From the NCBI GenBank assembly GCA_963930645.1, contig OZ005648.1, forward strand, positions 107,185,667 to 107,249,666: 64,000 nt of DNA. Reading direction: 5' to 3'. This document shows, piece by piece, positions 44,585 to 57,475 of this stretch; within the stretch, counting starts at the first letter, position 1, and every line of letters begins with the position of its first letter. Below the pieces are notes generated by a model, which worked only from the letters and a program-made list of their open reading frames with translations, ran no database searches and was not told the DNA's origin. A program made the translations under genes and the position numbers. This stretch comes from Salticus scenicus. Lineage: Eukaryota > Arthropoda > Arachnida > Araneae > Salticidae.

Positions 44585-44739
44585 ACAACTGGCGGTAAAC
44601 GTGCTGGCCACCTTTATTTATAGCAGTAGAATGCGTCTGATTCAATCAGCACATGAACTGACGCAATAATCCGCGTAAATGATGCAATGTGTTAAAATAC
44701 TGAAAATCGGCTACTGGTCTTAACTTTTGCAAATGACTG

Positions 44740-46447
44740 TATTACAAAAGTATTTTACTACCCCAAGATTTTTAAATATCGATCAGACCCTTTAACATGC
44801 TAAAAGCTACTTTTTTCATAGGAGAGAAAATTATTTTGAAGTTATATTGTTTTAGAGTTTTAGCGATGGCAAAACTAGATTTAGGGGGAAGCGGAAAATA
44901 ATAATGATATTGGAAGAGGACATAGATCTTGAAGGAAGCCAAAGACTCGGAAGCCGTAATTAAAAAAAAAAAAAAACTTATGTAAGGGTTGTAATCTGTG
45001 TCAACAGCGATGACTTTTAAATATTTAATTTTAGAGTTGAGGGATTCAGATTGAGAAGAAACTATTTATACTGCTGAGCTACCCAAACAGCGAAAAGGAA
45101 GATTCGGTTAGAATTCTTCTCTTCTTTCCTTATCTCCCTTTTGTTTACTTCATGATATAATAGTAATAATAATAATTAATTGCTTCAACTGTTTATGTAC
45201 CAAGACATTGTATTCCCTTATCGGCTGGCACGTCTTCTTCAATGAAAAAGACATTCCCTCTATTCATTCAATTATGCAATATTACAAGTTTAACATTTGT
45301 TAACAAGGCATTTCTAAGGTCTCATTTCAACATTCTTGGCTTATTGTTCACCGGCTGTTATAGTCAGGGGGAGGATGGGGGGGAGTATACCTTTTTCGCT
45401 ACACGATCATGCAAGGTGTACATCCAAATGAATCTGAGTGACGGTTTGACTTTTGCGAATGGCTGTCGCAACAGCAAAAAAACAGTAATGCTTTCATTGC
45501 ACATACATCTTGTGGGTGGATGAAGCATGCTTCACACTTATTGAAATCTTCAACATTCACAAAAGCAACCGTGGTCAGAGTTCCATCTTCATGAAATCTA
45601 TCCACTGGTCTCTAAATATGTAGGGCAGCATACTAGGCAATCACATGATTAAACCATATCTTCTATCTAAAAGGTTTTCGAGGTTTTCATACTTAGTGTT
45701 TCGTCCTGATGTATTAACCAATTTTCTAAATATAACAGCCTTTGCGTACCGGATATTGCGTCATACTTTTCTTTCGTTTTTTATTTTTTCCCGAAAATGT
45801 TGTATTGGTACAGTTTTTGAACATTTTTACAAAGTTGAAAAATCTAATAATTGGTCATAATTACCCCCATTCACCCCATCGCACCCCATGTAATCCAATT
45901 CCAAGCGAGGAATTTGACTGTGCAGAGTTTGGGCGGTCTGGATAGAACACATTGCATGTTTTATAATTTTGCTACAGCACAGTCGTTACTGAAAATTGCA
46001 TATGTTTACCAGGGACACACAAAAGTATTCGATACATTACAGTCAGTTTTACAAAAATAAGAATTTTAGGCGAAATACTCAAATACTCTATTATCATTTT
46101 CACTTTTGTTTATTTGCTGAAATGTTTAATGATTTAAGTTTGTTTAAACACCTGGTAACTACTAAGTATTTGAAAATCGAATACAGTCACACAAGATTTT
46201 TTTCTTTTTTTTTTTTTTTTTTTTTTGAAGATGATTTTCTAGCAAATTATCCCAGATTTTTTTTCCTTTCTCTCTGGCGAGGGTTTAATAGATAAGGTTA
46301 CCGAAGTATTAGAAAATATAAATTTTATCAATATTGTGATATTTTGGGTTTTGCATTTATTTAATCTTATGAAAATTAAACAGGCGAGTAACAGTTTTGT
46401 TGATACTTGCATGGAATTTTACACATTATATACTATTAATCTTGCAG
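44740..46447. other. Intron sequence without recognised gene
   Basis: Medium frames on both strands (for example 45242-45523, 45645-45945) show no similarity I recognise. T-run at 46199-46225. Ends with the acceptor of exon e. Confidence 0.4.
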
Positions 46448-46562
46448 GGTGCTGTTCAAGAATGTCGCATAAATAAAACTTTTGAAGCAGTTGGCTGCAT
46501 ACCGGTTACTTTGGATTACCCTCACTCCTATAACATATGCACGACCCCTATCCCTGAACTAA
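46448..46562 (+). CDS. DEG/ENaC sodium channel, exon e (cysteine-rich thumb)
   Basis: The acceptor TAATCTTGCAG ends at 46447 and the donor GTAAGT follows 46562. The 115 bases encode GAVQECRINKTFEAVGCIP, then LDYPHSYNICTTPIPEL, starting in phase 0 as exon d requires and ending with one base. It corresponds to the thumb block of DEG/ENaC channels (CxxxCxxxxxxxxCxCxxxxxP...C). Only one Cys is present where the family usually has C-x3-C, and one where it has C-x-C, so this is a divergent member. Confidence 0.82.
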
Positions 46563-47029
46563 GTAAGTTGCATATATATATATATATTGCATGCAGATAT
46601 TAATTTATTTATTTAAATTCTTGCATCAGTAAAAAGAGATTCTGTGCTTGGAGGGTATTACGTAGATAGTACATCTGAAATTGGTGCTAGAAGAATACAT
46701 CAATAATGGCAGTGTGCTTGGAGGGTACACATATCCCAATTAACAGCCCTGCATTCTCTCTGAATATGGAAGGATGGGTAATAATTTAGACTTTTAGTTC
46801 CCCATCAAACTATAGGTATGGAGAACTTAGGTAATTGTGTAAATTTTCGACCTCGATTTTTGACTTTTTTACCCGTTTTCAGGTATGAGGAATACAAAAT
46901 TAACAAAATTGATATTGTGTCCGTCTGTAGGGTATCAGTGTATTAGTGTATTAGTTTGTTAGTGTGTTAGTATGTGTGTCTGTATACACGGTATCTCAAG
47001 AACAAACGATTGCAGAGAAGTATGGCCTG
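46563..47029. other. Intron sequence after exon e
   Basis: Contains GTGTTAGT-type short repeats at about 46935-46985. No gene was recognised. Confidence 0.4.
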
Positions 47030-47530
47030 TTTTAAAATATTACTTATGACAGTGGTAAGAACCCTATTGATTTTGAACATTCTAATTTAAAAACTTCATA
47101 AGTTATCCGAAATTTACGATTTTCTTAATATGAAAGAACAGGGCAAATTTTCGCTTAAACGTACATTAAAAGCAATATTTTTATTGTAAGGATGTCAGAT
47201 TAACATATAAATATCAGTTATGAACATAATTAACTGTGAAAATTCAACTTCGAAAATTTCGTAAGTTATTTGAAATTTGCGAATTTTTTAACATGGCAAA
47301 ATAGGGCAAAATTTTGCATAAACGTCCATTTTGAAGGATATTTTCATCGTAAAGATTTCAGACCACTTTTAAAATGTCATTTATGATACTGGCTTGAACA
47401 TCATTGGCCATGAGTTTTATAATTTAAAAATTTCGCAAGTATTCGAAATTTATGATTTCTTTAACATAGCAAATGGAGCAATATTTCATATAAATTTGCA
47501 TTTTGAGGATCACTGCATTGGAAATAATAT
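47030..47530. repeat. Tandem repeat, about three units of 163-173 bp
   Basis: Each unit contains a GTAAGTTATNYGAAATTTACG-like block (at about 47097, 47260, 47433), AACATGGCAAAATAGGGCAA and ATTTCAGACCACTTTTAAAA variants. Diverged. Possibly part of a longer unclassified element at about 46800-47760. Confidence 0.65.
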
Positions 47531-48300
47531 GGAATTGCATTAAAACTAAACTACGAAACTCACCTCAAAAACATTAATTAATAAATTAGAATAAAGTAAA
47601 TGTATCGAAATAAACAGCGGATAGCCTATTAGGTGGGGCATTTCAATGTATCCCCGTGTAGATTGATCGGCGAAATTCATTTCTCTTAACCTGAATATTG
47701 TATGTCCTATCTAGAACTTTATGAGAATATATATATATATGATGGGGAACTGAGTAGAGTGTACCTATGCCAATTGGTTTTTATTTCAGTTGATGTACAG
47801 TTGATGACCATAAAATAAAACATATTATCTCTCAGCCACTAAGGGATGAAAAAACATATACTGTATAGATAAAAGTATTCGAACCAGGGTTGTTAGATTT
47901 GCTGCCCAGGTAGATACCCATTTTCCCCGCTGGGCTGGGTTTTTTGGAGAAAATGGGTTTTTAAAAAGAATAAAGGAATTTTATAATATTTAAGCTCTTT
48001 TAAAGCAATAATCCACAGTAAAATACTTCTTTACATGAGAACTTTATATACAGAAATATCAATCAATATTTACTTTATTATTTTAAATTTTCTTAATTCA
48101 GAATTGAATATACTAAGAAATAATTAAAAGTTATATAATAACGAAGAGAAAAAAAACAATTGCAAGGTAATAGAGAAAGATAAGTTTACATTCGTAATTT
48201 AAAAGAAAATTTTATCTTTATTAAATAACGCAGAAATGGTTGGACGATAACAATGGAGCAGAATAAAAATACTTTAATGAAGGTTTACTTTCCAAACGAG
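47531..48300. other. Intron sequence without recognised features
   Basis: A short palindromic patch GCTGGGCTGGG lies near 47930. No gene was recognised. Confidence 0.35.
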
Positions 48301-48309
48301 AGATTTTCA

Positions 48310-48530
48310 GACAAAATTTCAAATAAATATATAATTTCTACCAGTCTTCTTCACATTTGCTTTTAAATTGGTGGCACTGTACTAATTTTTCAGTTTTGTT
48401 GTTCCCTAATTTGTTACGAACTTTGTTTTGGATAAACCGAAATGCTGAAAAAAGTTTCTCAACTGATGCGAGCTAGCAGTTAATGAATTTAGTAATGCCA
48501 TATAATTACAAAATTCTTCATTCCCAGGAG
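48310..48530 (-). pseudogene. hAT-type transposase, dimerisation-domain remnant
   Basis: Minus-strand translation gives ASVEKLFSAFRFIQNKVRNK followed by KTEKLVQCHQFKSK. This matches the C-terminal hAT dimerisation domain (SSVERLFSxxGxIxxxxRNxLxxxxxxxLxxLxxN). A stop (LINC, stop, LASVEK) lies just before it. The catalytic domain was not recognised upstream on that strand. Confidence 0.68.
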
Positions 48531-48806
48531 TTGTGGCACTTTTTAGCTTTTCTGGCCATTATCTTCCACCATTTAGATGGGCTCAATACTTCAGTAGAAT
48601 TTGCAAGAAACATCGATTTTGGATAATAATCGTTATCCGATATCTGCAAAGTCATTAATGATATCACATAACCATTGTCAATACACTATTGCCAGTGTAA
48701 AGCTAGCTTTTCTTCAGCATTTGTGAGCTTTTATACCTTAGTATTTTAGATGTGGTAGATACGTCACCATATGTGCTAGTATGATACATTAATAGTATTT
48801 TTTTTA

Positions 48807-50960
48807 ACCGACTTCAAAAAAAGAAGGAAGGTTCTCAATTCAAACCGTATGTTTTTTTTATGTTTGTTAGCTCATAACTTCTGAACGGATGCTCCGATTT
48901 TGATACTTTTTGTTTTGTTGAAAAGGTCTTGGTCTACAATAGGTCCCATTGTAATATCTTTACGATCTAAAGAAAATACAGGGTGCCCAAAAAAATCAGT
49001 CCCAACTCTTTTAACTGCTAAACGGCTGCAGCTATAGCGATAAAAATGGTATGAAAGTATAGCAAAGTGGCCATGAAGTACAAGGTTAAACCGCTTGCAG
49101 CACCACCTGGTGGAAAAAAGCGGAGTTAGTGTTCCTATCTCGAAAACGGTTCTAAAGAAAAAGAAAATTACAAAGCTGAAGAGTATCACCATTTTGGAAA
49201 AAAAAATAGTTTAGACATTCATACTAACGTTCTATCTCGGAAATGGTTCAAGACAGGGGGGAAAAGTGAATTATAAAATTGCAGAGTATCATCGATTTTG
49301 TACGAAAAGATAAATTTGACATTGATGCTAAAAATACAAGGCTAAAAACGTGCATTTTTTTGTTCGCAATTTCTTACACTATACACACTTGAGCTACATT
49401 GCTCACGTTGTAGCGTAGCTGGTGAGACATACGCTGGTGAGACATAGTTCAAAATATGGTTACTTGATACTTTTTGTTTTGTTGTAGAGATCTTGGTCTG
49501 AAGTAGGTCCCATTATAACATCTTTACAATCTAAAGAAAATAAAGCGCCATCTGGTGAAAAACAGAGCAGAATTACGCTCCTATCTCAAAAACGGTTCAA
49601 GATGGGAGAAAAGTAAATTTCGAAGTTGTAGAGCATCATCGATTTACTACGAAAAGACAGCTTTTAGACATTATTGCTAAAAATAGAATGCTTAAAACGT
49701 GCAGTTGTTTGTTCGCAATTTCCACACCGTGCACACTTGAACTACGTTGCACACTTTGCAGCGTAGCGGATGACACGTATATTCTGTGATTCAAAGTACT
49801 GTTACTGTAAGCGGTCACATCGATTAGCGCAAAGTCATTTTTAACCAACTTCAGAAAGGAGGGTGATCTTAATTCGAGCTATGTGTTGTTGTTGTTGTTG
49901 TTTGTAAGCTTATAACTTCGTAAGAGATGCTCTAATTAACCAACTTCAAAAAAAAAGAGGTTTTCAATTCAAAGCGTATGTTTTTTTTTTTGTTTTTTTT
50001 TTTTTTAATTTTTGTTTGTTAGCTCATAACTTCTGAACGGATGATCCGATTTTGATACTTTTGTCTTATTGTAAAGTTCTTGGTCTGAAATAGGTCCCGT
50101 TGTAAGATCTCAACGATCAAAAGAAAATGCAGGGTACCCAAAAAAGTCAGTCCGGACTCTTTTAACTGCTGAACAGCTGCAGCTATAGTCATGAAAGTGG
50201 TATGTAGGTACAGTAAAGTGGACATGTGCTCCGCAATTAAACCGCCTAAAGCACCCCTGGTGGAAAAGAGTGGAGTTAGCGATCTTATCTCGGAAACGTT
50301 TCAAGACAGGGGAAAAAAATGAATTATAAAATTGCAGAGCATCATCGATGTAGTACGCAAAGATAGTTTAGATATTAATGCAAAAAACAGAACTCTTAAA
50401 ACGTGCATTTTTTTGTTCGCAATTTCTATTTTCTGCACAGTTGAACGACATTGCATCTGTTGTAGCGCAGCGGGTGACATTTATGCTATGTAAAATTCAA
50501 AGTATGGTTATTGTAAGCGGTCACATCGATTAACGCATAGACGTTTTAAACCGACTTCATAAAGGAAGAGGTTCTCAATACAAACCATGTTTCTCGTTGT
50601 TGTTGTTGAAATTTGTTAGCTTATAACTTCGTAAGAGATGATTTAGGTTTAACATTTTTTTTGTTTTCGTAATGATTATCAAACCTATCTCTTGGCCTGA
50701 AAAAGGTTTCATTATGATTTCATTGAGATATAAACAAATTACAGGATATTCACAAAAGTCTCTTCTCACTCTAACTCCTGAACGCATGCAGCTACACTGG
50801 TAAAAGCAGTATGTAAGTAGCGATGTTGAAACTTCTGTCTATCAGCTGCAATGCATATTTTGCTTTTTGAACTTTACGCTGCGCAATTTCCAGCGCAGCG
50901 GATGACACGTATTCACTGTAAAGTTCAATATATATACCTAACAGAATTTTCAGTTACGAA
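48807..50960. repeat. Array of a diverged repeat opening ACCGACTTCAAAAA
   Basis: Two long units (48807-49450 and 49938-50540) share TTAGCTCATAACTTCTGAAC, CCGATTTTGATACTTTT, TTTTAACTGCTRAACRGCTG and GCATCATCGAT-type blocks over about 550 bp. Two shorter ones (about 49465-49840 and 50545-50960) share parts of them. All are in one orientation. The frames seen here are not protein-like. Confidence 0.75.
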
Positions 50961-51334
50961 TACAGCGTATGTGTCCGTTCTTTACATTTCTAAAGACTTT
51001 TTAATTTAACGTATATTCGTTCAATAGATAGTTTTTTGCTCATATCCGATAAAGGCAAGAAAAGTGACAACTTAAAAATGCAGCATTTGAGAAAAATGAA
51101 CTTAAAAATAACTTAACTAGAATAAAACTGACACAACTGTCTCTCGAGTGGATAACTTTCTAGATGGAGATGTAACTTTTTTGTTCAGATTGGGTGCATT
51201 GCATGTATTTTTCAGTGACATAAATCATTTTTTGAGTAATGTCAATTTTCTTGGAAGTTGTGATTTGTGAAACTTCTGTCGAACGTCTTCTGATGCTCTG
51301 CTATATAAATAAGTTGTTACTGAAAAGAGAAAAA

Positions 51335-52295
51335 TAAAATCTTTTTGTAAAAAAATAGAACCTACTCCAAAAAGGAACTACTATTCAAACAACTAAAAAT
51401 GAAAGAAAATTGGCAGAAAATGGAACTGTAAATTGCGCCTAAAAGTATAAAATAATTTCCTTCGCCAAACAACCTATAATACTACAATTAATCATAACTT
51501 TTGAAGTCGGCGCAAAATTAAATAAAAATTGATACCTTTATTCAATACAAAAATCAAATCCTATTCAAAATACACATCTCACATTGTTACCTGCAAAACG
51601 CAGCCGAAAACTACTTTGATTCAATAAAACAAATAAGATTTCGTAAGCAGCAAAAGTTGGCGAGGATACTGGTATCTGACGTACTTGGTGAAAGAAAAAT
51701 CGCAAAATTATCTGCAAACATATTTCATTTCTTTGGGATATCATGATTATTTTGATAAGGTATATCAAGAGAGTAATCAAGAATATGAAACAACACATCG
51801 TACAATATATATTATGAAAATATACATCTTGCGTGTATATTTTTGCATTACGTTTTGATCGCCAAATCGAAAAGCCACCAAGGATGATAGTTATCAAAGT
51901 TATACCAAATTTGCAAAGGAAACTCTAACTTCGTAGAAACATAAATACCGCATTGTGAAGGATGTTCACTGTTCTATGTAGATGCTACTAATGGGCCAAT
52001 TGTATACAGTGATAAAATAATAAAGGAAACATGAAATTGGATCATTCGAGACAACAGCAATTGTTGCTACCGATCTAAAGACAAACCTTTAAAAACTAAT
52101 TAAATTTTATTTAATTTTGCGCCGACTTCAAAAGTTATGATTAATTGTAGTGTTATAGGTTGTTTGGCGAAGGAAATTATTTTATACTTTTAGGCGCAAT
52201 TTACAGTTCCATTTTTTGCCAATTTTCTTTCATTTTTAGTTGTTTGAATAGTAGTTCCTTTTTGGAGTCGGTTCTATTTTTTTACAAAAAGATTT
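51335..52295. repeat. Foldback repeat with about 190-bp arms
   Basis: The arm 51335-51525 is repeated inverted at 52105-52295 with about four differences by eye. Arm marks are ATCTTTTTGTAAAAAAATAG and AACTTTTGAAGTCGGCGCAA. The inner 580 bp is unique. The frame on its minus strand at 51565-51897 is not recognised. Target duplication was not identified. Confidence 0.82.
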
Positions 52296-54210
52296 TATTG
52301 TATGACATTTTCATAAGGAAGAAGTACATTAATTACTTAGCTACATCTCTCTTATTTTCAGGCACATAATGAAATCTCACACAGATACTTTCTTTTGTTT
52401 ATTCCCGTCTTCATCAGCTAATGATAACACACTGGAGGAAAGTTTTGATTTAGACTTTACAGACAGGAACAATTTCATTCAGTTTTTTTTTTTTTTTTTT
52501 TTTTTAGATAAGAAAAAATTAGATTAAATCAAAACTTCTGTAGTGAAAATAAAAACAGTTTTAATTTAGATTTGAAAAATTTAAAACTTTAGCTGGATTA
52601 AGAATGGATTTATTTATTTTATATATATATATATATATAATCATTTTAAAACATCACACATCTTATTTGAAAAAATACAAATATTACATTATCTCTTTAT
52701 TTTTTAAAAATTAAAATAATTTGTGAAATAAATTTCCAACTTGTAAAATCTCCTCCATGCCTATTAATATTCCCTAATTAAAATAATGCTTAGATTTGTT
52801 GAGTAGATTATATTGTGATAATTAGAAGATAAAAAATATGTAATATATGTGAAATGAATAGAAGAGAAATCTTGAAATAAAAATAAACTTGTGCAAGCAA
52901 CAAAATGTAAATTATATGCAGGTAACCCCCAAAGAACACAATGAATTGGTTCAGTGTTCTTTAAAAGTGTGTTGTTCGAGATCACCAAAGGAAAAAAAAA
53001 AAAAAAAAACGAGATTCTGTTTAAATTTTTTTTATTTTTTGAATTCATATTGGTAAGCACTTCTAAGAAATCTTATGTGTAGTAATGCATATTCTCTTAT
53101 TTTTTCTTCATTATTTTTTATTGTACGAATAGTAGCCTCATTCAAGCTCTCTACCTTTGCAACAGCTCATAATTTTTCTCCTTTCTTTAGTCGGTTCAAA
53201 ATTTGTACTTTAGTTTCAAGTGAAATTGTACGCCTTTTTCGAACTATCTTTTGACTTTCTGCACACATTTTGTAAATTAAGGATTTAAAAAAACAACTTG
53301 GTTGAAAATATTAAAAATTTGAAATTCAGGATATCCTGCACTTTATGCTCAAATGAGTTCAAACTTCCATTTAAAGAAAATGAAATTCCCTGTCTTTTCC
53401 AGGTTTTCCAGGCGTGTTCTAAGAAAATTCCAGTCTAGCCATATATTGTGCATTGGTTATATTGAGGGCAAAGTAATTATGGTACCACTTGAAAACACAA
53501 AAGTTACAAATTATTTTGACCCAAGGATAGATCGCCCTCCATGTGGGGTCTTTCTAAGAGGTCTTGTTTTTAAAAAATGGCGGAAGCTGAGAAAAAAACA
53601 AGAAAAATGACTCTACGGTGAAGGAAAAATTCATTTTTTTGGCAATCATTGTATGAAATTTCCTGACTTTTCCCTGACTTTCATGGTCAGTTTTCAAATT
53701 CCCTGACTATTCCAGGTTCTCCAGGTTTTCCAGGTAGCGTGGCAGCCCTGTTTCAATAAATTCATCAAATTTATACCAAAAAAAAAAAAAAAAATGGTTG
53801 ACGAGTATTTCAATTATTTGTTACAAAATAATATAATGGGTAAAAGTAAACAACATGGAATTTCAAAGAAATATCGCAACGAAATTTGAATTACATACTT
53901 ACATATACATTTGTAAGTAATGTGTATTTATTTCAATTAAAATGGAATGGAATTATAAATTCAGAGACATGATTTTTCAAATTTTATGATAAAAGTTTTA
54001 ATTCCCTTATAATTTTGAACAATTTTGTCTTTTTAAAATGTATTTTAAAAAAGATTACTTAAAATTTACATTAGAAGCTACTAAAAACCATTTTTAAAAT
54101 CACTTTATGCTTCACCTTAAGCATAAGGTGATTTTAAAAAATGGCTTTTAGTAGTTTTTAATGTAAGTTTTGCCTTTGATCATAACTCTCTATTTTATGT
54201 AATAAATGAC
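52296..54210. other. Intron sequence with a likely hAT element end
   Basis: T-run at 52483-52505, (TA)n at 52620-52640, A-run near 52993. At 53650-53753 TTCCCTGACTTTTCC-type repeats lead to CAGGTAGCGTGGCAGCCCTG, which in inverted form (CAGGGCTGCCACGCTACCTG) looks like a hAT terminal repeat. Related CTTTTCCAGGTTTTCCAGGC text lies at 53393-53413. The frame at 53353-53610 is not recognised. Confidence 0.45.
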
Positions 54211-55606
54211 ATACACTGATGGAAAAAAAAAATCCCAAACACCAGGAAGGAGCTCTGCTAGATAAACGAAATTTGGTAGGTGTGTTTATACATCTGAAAG
54301 ATGACGTCGATTCAAATTTCGAGCTACGCGCATAAGTCTGGCGCTAGTAGCGACACTATGAACATGCAAATGAGGTTTGCTTTAAATAAGCGCTGTAAGG
54401 TTCGTGATCGTTATTTACAGTTGAGATTTGACGTAGTGGGTTAATGTTAGTCAAGGATGCCTCTAAGAAGACGAAGAAGCCATTATCAACAGCTCACTGA
54501 GTTTGAACGAGGTCGTGTAGTAGGGCTACGAGAAGGTGGGTTTTATTTCCGCGATATTGCAGAAAGACTTGGCAGGAATGTATCCACTGTGCATGAGTGT
54601 TGGCAGCAGTGGTCAAGGGAAGGTACTGCCTCAAGAAGACCGGGTTCCGGGCGGCCACGTGGCACTACTGAGAGGGAAGACTGCCGTGTTCGGCGTATGG
54701 CTGTGGCTAATCGTACTGCGTCTGCAGCTGAAATTCGAGCTGCAGTTGGCACCACAGTGACACAACGAACTGTTACAAATCGGTTACTTCAAGGACAGCT
54801 CCGAGCCAGACGGCAGACGCCCTGTAGCGTGCATTCCACTGACTCCAAACCACTGCCGTTTACGACGTGAGTGGTGTCAAGCTAGAGCTCATTGGAGGAC
54901 GGAGTGGAGTTCTGTTGTGTTTTCTGATGAAAGCCGGTTCTGCCTTGGTCGCAGTGATAGCCGTGTGTTGGTTAGAAGGAGGCCAGGTGAACGCCTGCTA
55001 GCGACCTGTCTGCGGCCTAGACACACAGGGCCTACTCCTGGAGTTATGGCTTGGGGAGCAATTTCGTATGACAGCAGGAGCACTCTCGTGGTTATCCCAC
55101 GCACCCTGACTGCAAATTTGTACGTCAGTCTAGTGATACAACCTGTTGTGCTGCCATTCATGAACAGCATTCAATGAGGTGTTTTCCAACAGGATAACGC
55201 TCGCCCTCATACCGCTGTTGTAACCCAACATGCTCTACAGAGTGTCGACATGTTGCCTTGGCCTGCTAAATCACCAGATCTTTTTCCAATCGAGCACGTA
55301 TGGGACATCATTGGACGACAACTCCAGCGTCATCCACAACCAGCATTAACCATCCCTGCATTGACCGCCCAAGTGCAACAGGCATGGAACTCCATCCCAC
55401 AAACTGATATCCGACACCTGTACGACACAATGCATGCACGTTTGCATGCTTGCATTTTTATGAAACATTGCAGTGAAACACTATTTAAAGTAACAATGTC
55501 CATATTTCATCAGATATTTAGTATTTTTATATTCTTATTGAAGTATGTTATGCAGGATTGTTCATGTTTTCTTTTGAAAATTGACTTTCAAGTTTATAAA
55601 AAATGA
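54211..55606 (+). mobile_element. Tc1-like element 3, 3' end not found
   Basis: Begins CACTGATGGAAAAAAAAAAT after TA, a Tc1-type left end. It holds a full-length but damaged transposase from 54457. The expected inverted CATCAGTG end was not seen after the gene, so the right end is deleted or decayed. Its GC content is clearly higher than that of the surrounding intron. Confidence 0.75.
54457..55606 (+). pseudogene. Tc1-like transposase 3
   Basis: Starts MPLRRRRSHYQQLTEFERGR, then a HTH (GFYFRDIAERLGRNVSTVHE) and an AT-hook-like GSGRPRG at about residues 70-76. A frameshift at about 54820 moves the frame to TPNHCRLRREWC and VVFSDESRFCLGRSDSR with the first Asp. Next come GVMAWGAISYDSR, a stop (TGA at 55175-55177) where the family has Gly, then FQQDNARPHTAVVTQHAL and PWPAKSPDLFPIEHVWD. 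By my count 32 residues separate the second Asp from the Glu. The end after HARLHACI is not family-like. Confidence 0.87.
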
Positions 55607-56899
55607 CATACTGCATTGGTTTGAAGATCCTACATGTTATAAACAAACAACATACAAAAATATTTCGATGTTATTAAAGAAACCTTTATGCAGGGGTGGC
55701 AGCGCTCCAATCTTTTTACATGCGTTTTGTTATTTTGTTACCACAGTTAAAGAAAAAAAAAAAAAAGGTTTTAACGCTATGATATTATTTAAAAATTTAA
55801 TGTTCTGAAATAGCGATGAAAAAAATAATAAAACGTTCGTAAAAATATTAAAACGCTGCAACCTCTGCTTTATCTTGTAGAATATATGTGCTATTCTCAT
55901 AGAAATATTATCGGGGGGGGGGGGGGGAGGCGTTGAAGGAAAAAAATGTTTACAATTTTCGTCGATAGATCACGTTGCACAGAAGTAGTTAAACAAAAAT
56001 CAGAGTCTTATAAATTGCAGGGTTTTGCGATTAACAGTTAATTTCTGATTATTCCTCCTACTCACTCCTTCATAAAATTTTAATTTAACACATCTTCTTT
56101 GGTGCTGTCAAAGGATGCCATTCCTCATGAAATCTCTTGCATCCAATCGGACATGCTACAAGCTGCAGTTATCGGTCTTGTAATTCACTTGTAATGCAAG
56201 ATAAAATTTGTGGTGATGGCGGACACATTGAATAAGAGTGATATACTTGTAAATATTTTCCTCCATCCAAATAATATAATTTTCCATTGAAACGTGTGAT
56301 TTGCTCTCGTGCAGCGCCCTCTCTTGACGAAAATTTTAACTATACATATTTCTTTACCAAAAAAAAAAAAATAAATAAAAAAATAAAAAAATTTCCGTTC
56401 GTGAGGATAATTTTTTTTCAAACCACCTTCAATTCTACCAATTTCTTCTGTTTTTATGCATTTTAAAAATATTTACAGGCTTATGGGTATCCGGTATATA
56501 GATAATTAAAAGGCGCATCATAATCGTATGCTACTGATGCAAAGCATTTCAATCATTATTTTTTACAGTATGATCCCATCACATTATAAATTTTTTAATT
56601 TGTTACTGTTTTTTTTTTTTTTTTTTTTTTTTGTTCAACGACAAAACTTTTACTGGTGTATATTTAGTATAACATGTTCTTCGCATCTGTGAAGTTTCAT
56701 AAAATCCATCAAGTATTTCTTTGGATATTCAACAAAATTATTATACATTGAAATGAAAATGTGTGACTACTGTAGATAAAGATAAAATTTAGCATTGATA
56801 GTATAGTTTATTACGTGTTTTTAAAACTAATATTTACAGCAATTTCTTTGTTAAAAGTAATTAAATGTTAATTTTTAAAATTAAGAAATTAACATATAA
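55607..56899. other. Intron sequence without recognised gene
   Basis: G-run at 55911-55928 (17-18 bases), T-run at 56610-56632. Nothing else was recognised. Confidence 0.4.
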
Positions 56900-57230
56900 G
56901 GTAAACGCACCAGTAGCGGACACTTTAAGGACATTTCCCGGCTATTTTTTTCTGTAATTTCCTAAATTTTATAGTTTCAAAAAGTAATTAATATTTCACA
57001 CCTTTACTAACTCTTTCTTAAAATCAGGAGAGCTTAAAATGATCCAGTAGTGGACACACTAAAAACTCAGTAGAGAACCCTTCTTTGTTCCAGTAATGAA
57101 CCCCTTTAAATTTTTACTTTAAAATTAAGGTGACCAAACGTTTCTATGTCTTGGGAACAGACCCGTTTTAGCAGTTTGTCCTCACATACATGAATTCCCG
57201 TTGAGGCCAACATTTAGGGCTGAAATTTGA

Positions 57231-57475
57231 GTGAATTTTAAGTCGCACTAGTGCTACACTATTGGTTATTTGAGACAGTCTGGGAATCACTAATAAGTCT
57301 AGTCAGGAGACATCCCATCACAATGTTCTCCTCGTGGCCGCAGTGTCCTCCATGTTCCCATCAAAGATAAACTTTTGAGGGTTATCAAATGTCTCCGGAC
57401 TATCTTTAGGGGAGAGATTCAGACCGTCATTAACTGCCCATAGTGTAGCACTAGAGCGATATAAAATTCACCCAT
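57231..57475. repeat. Two SINE fragments head to head
   Basis: 57231-57330 matches the SINE tail on the minus strand (GTCGCACTAGTGCTACAC). 57335-57475 matches the body and tail on the plus strand (GTGGCCGCAGTGTCCTCCAT, CTCCGGACTATCTTTAGGGG). Confidence 0.7.

Larger units (their letters stand above)
41875..44739 (-). mobile_element. Tc1-like element 2 with two nested insertions
   Basis: Left end CAGTCATTTGCAAAAGTTTA (41875) and right end finishing AAAAGTTAAGACC in inverted form at 44739, followed by TA. On the left the TA has become AA. Removing the solo LTR (42131-42894 plus 4 bp) and the family R insertion (43844-44584 plus 6 bp) leaves about 1,350 bp of Tc1 element. The transposase relic is on the minus strand. 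Confidence 0.83.

Noticed and set aside
53353..53610. An 85-codon basic frame as a gene
   Set aside because: It resembles no known family and lies in a repeat-like patch (TTTTCCAGGTTTTCCAGG) near a hAT-type end.
47893..53753. One hAT element spanning CAGGGTTG and CAGCCCTG ends
   Set aside because: The ends match for only about eight bases and the flanking 8-mers differ, so they are probably separate elements.
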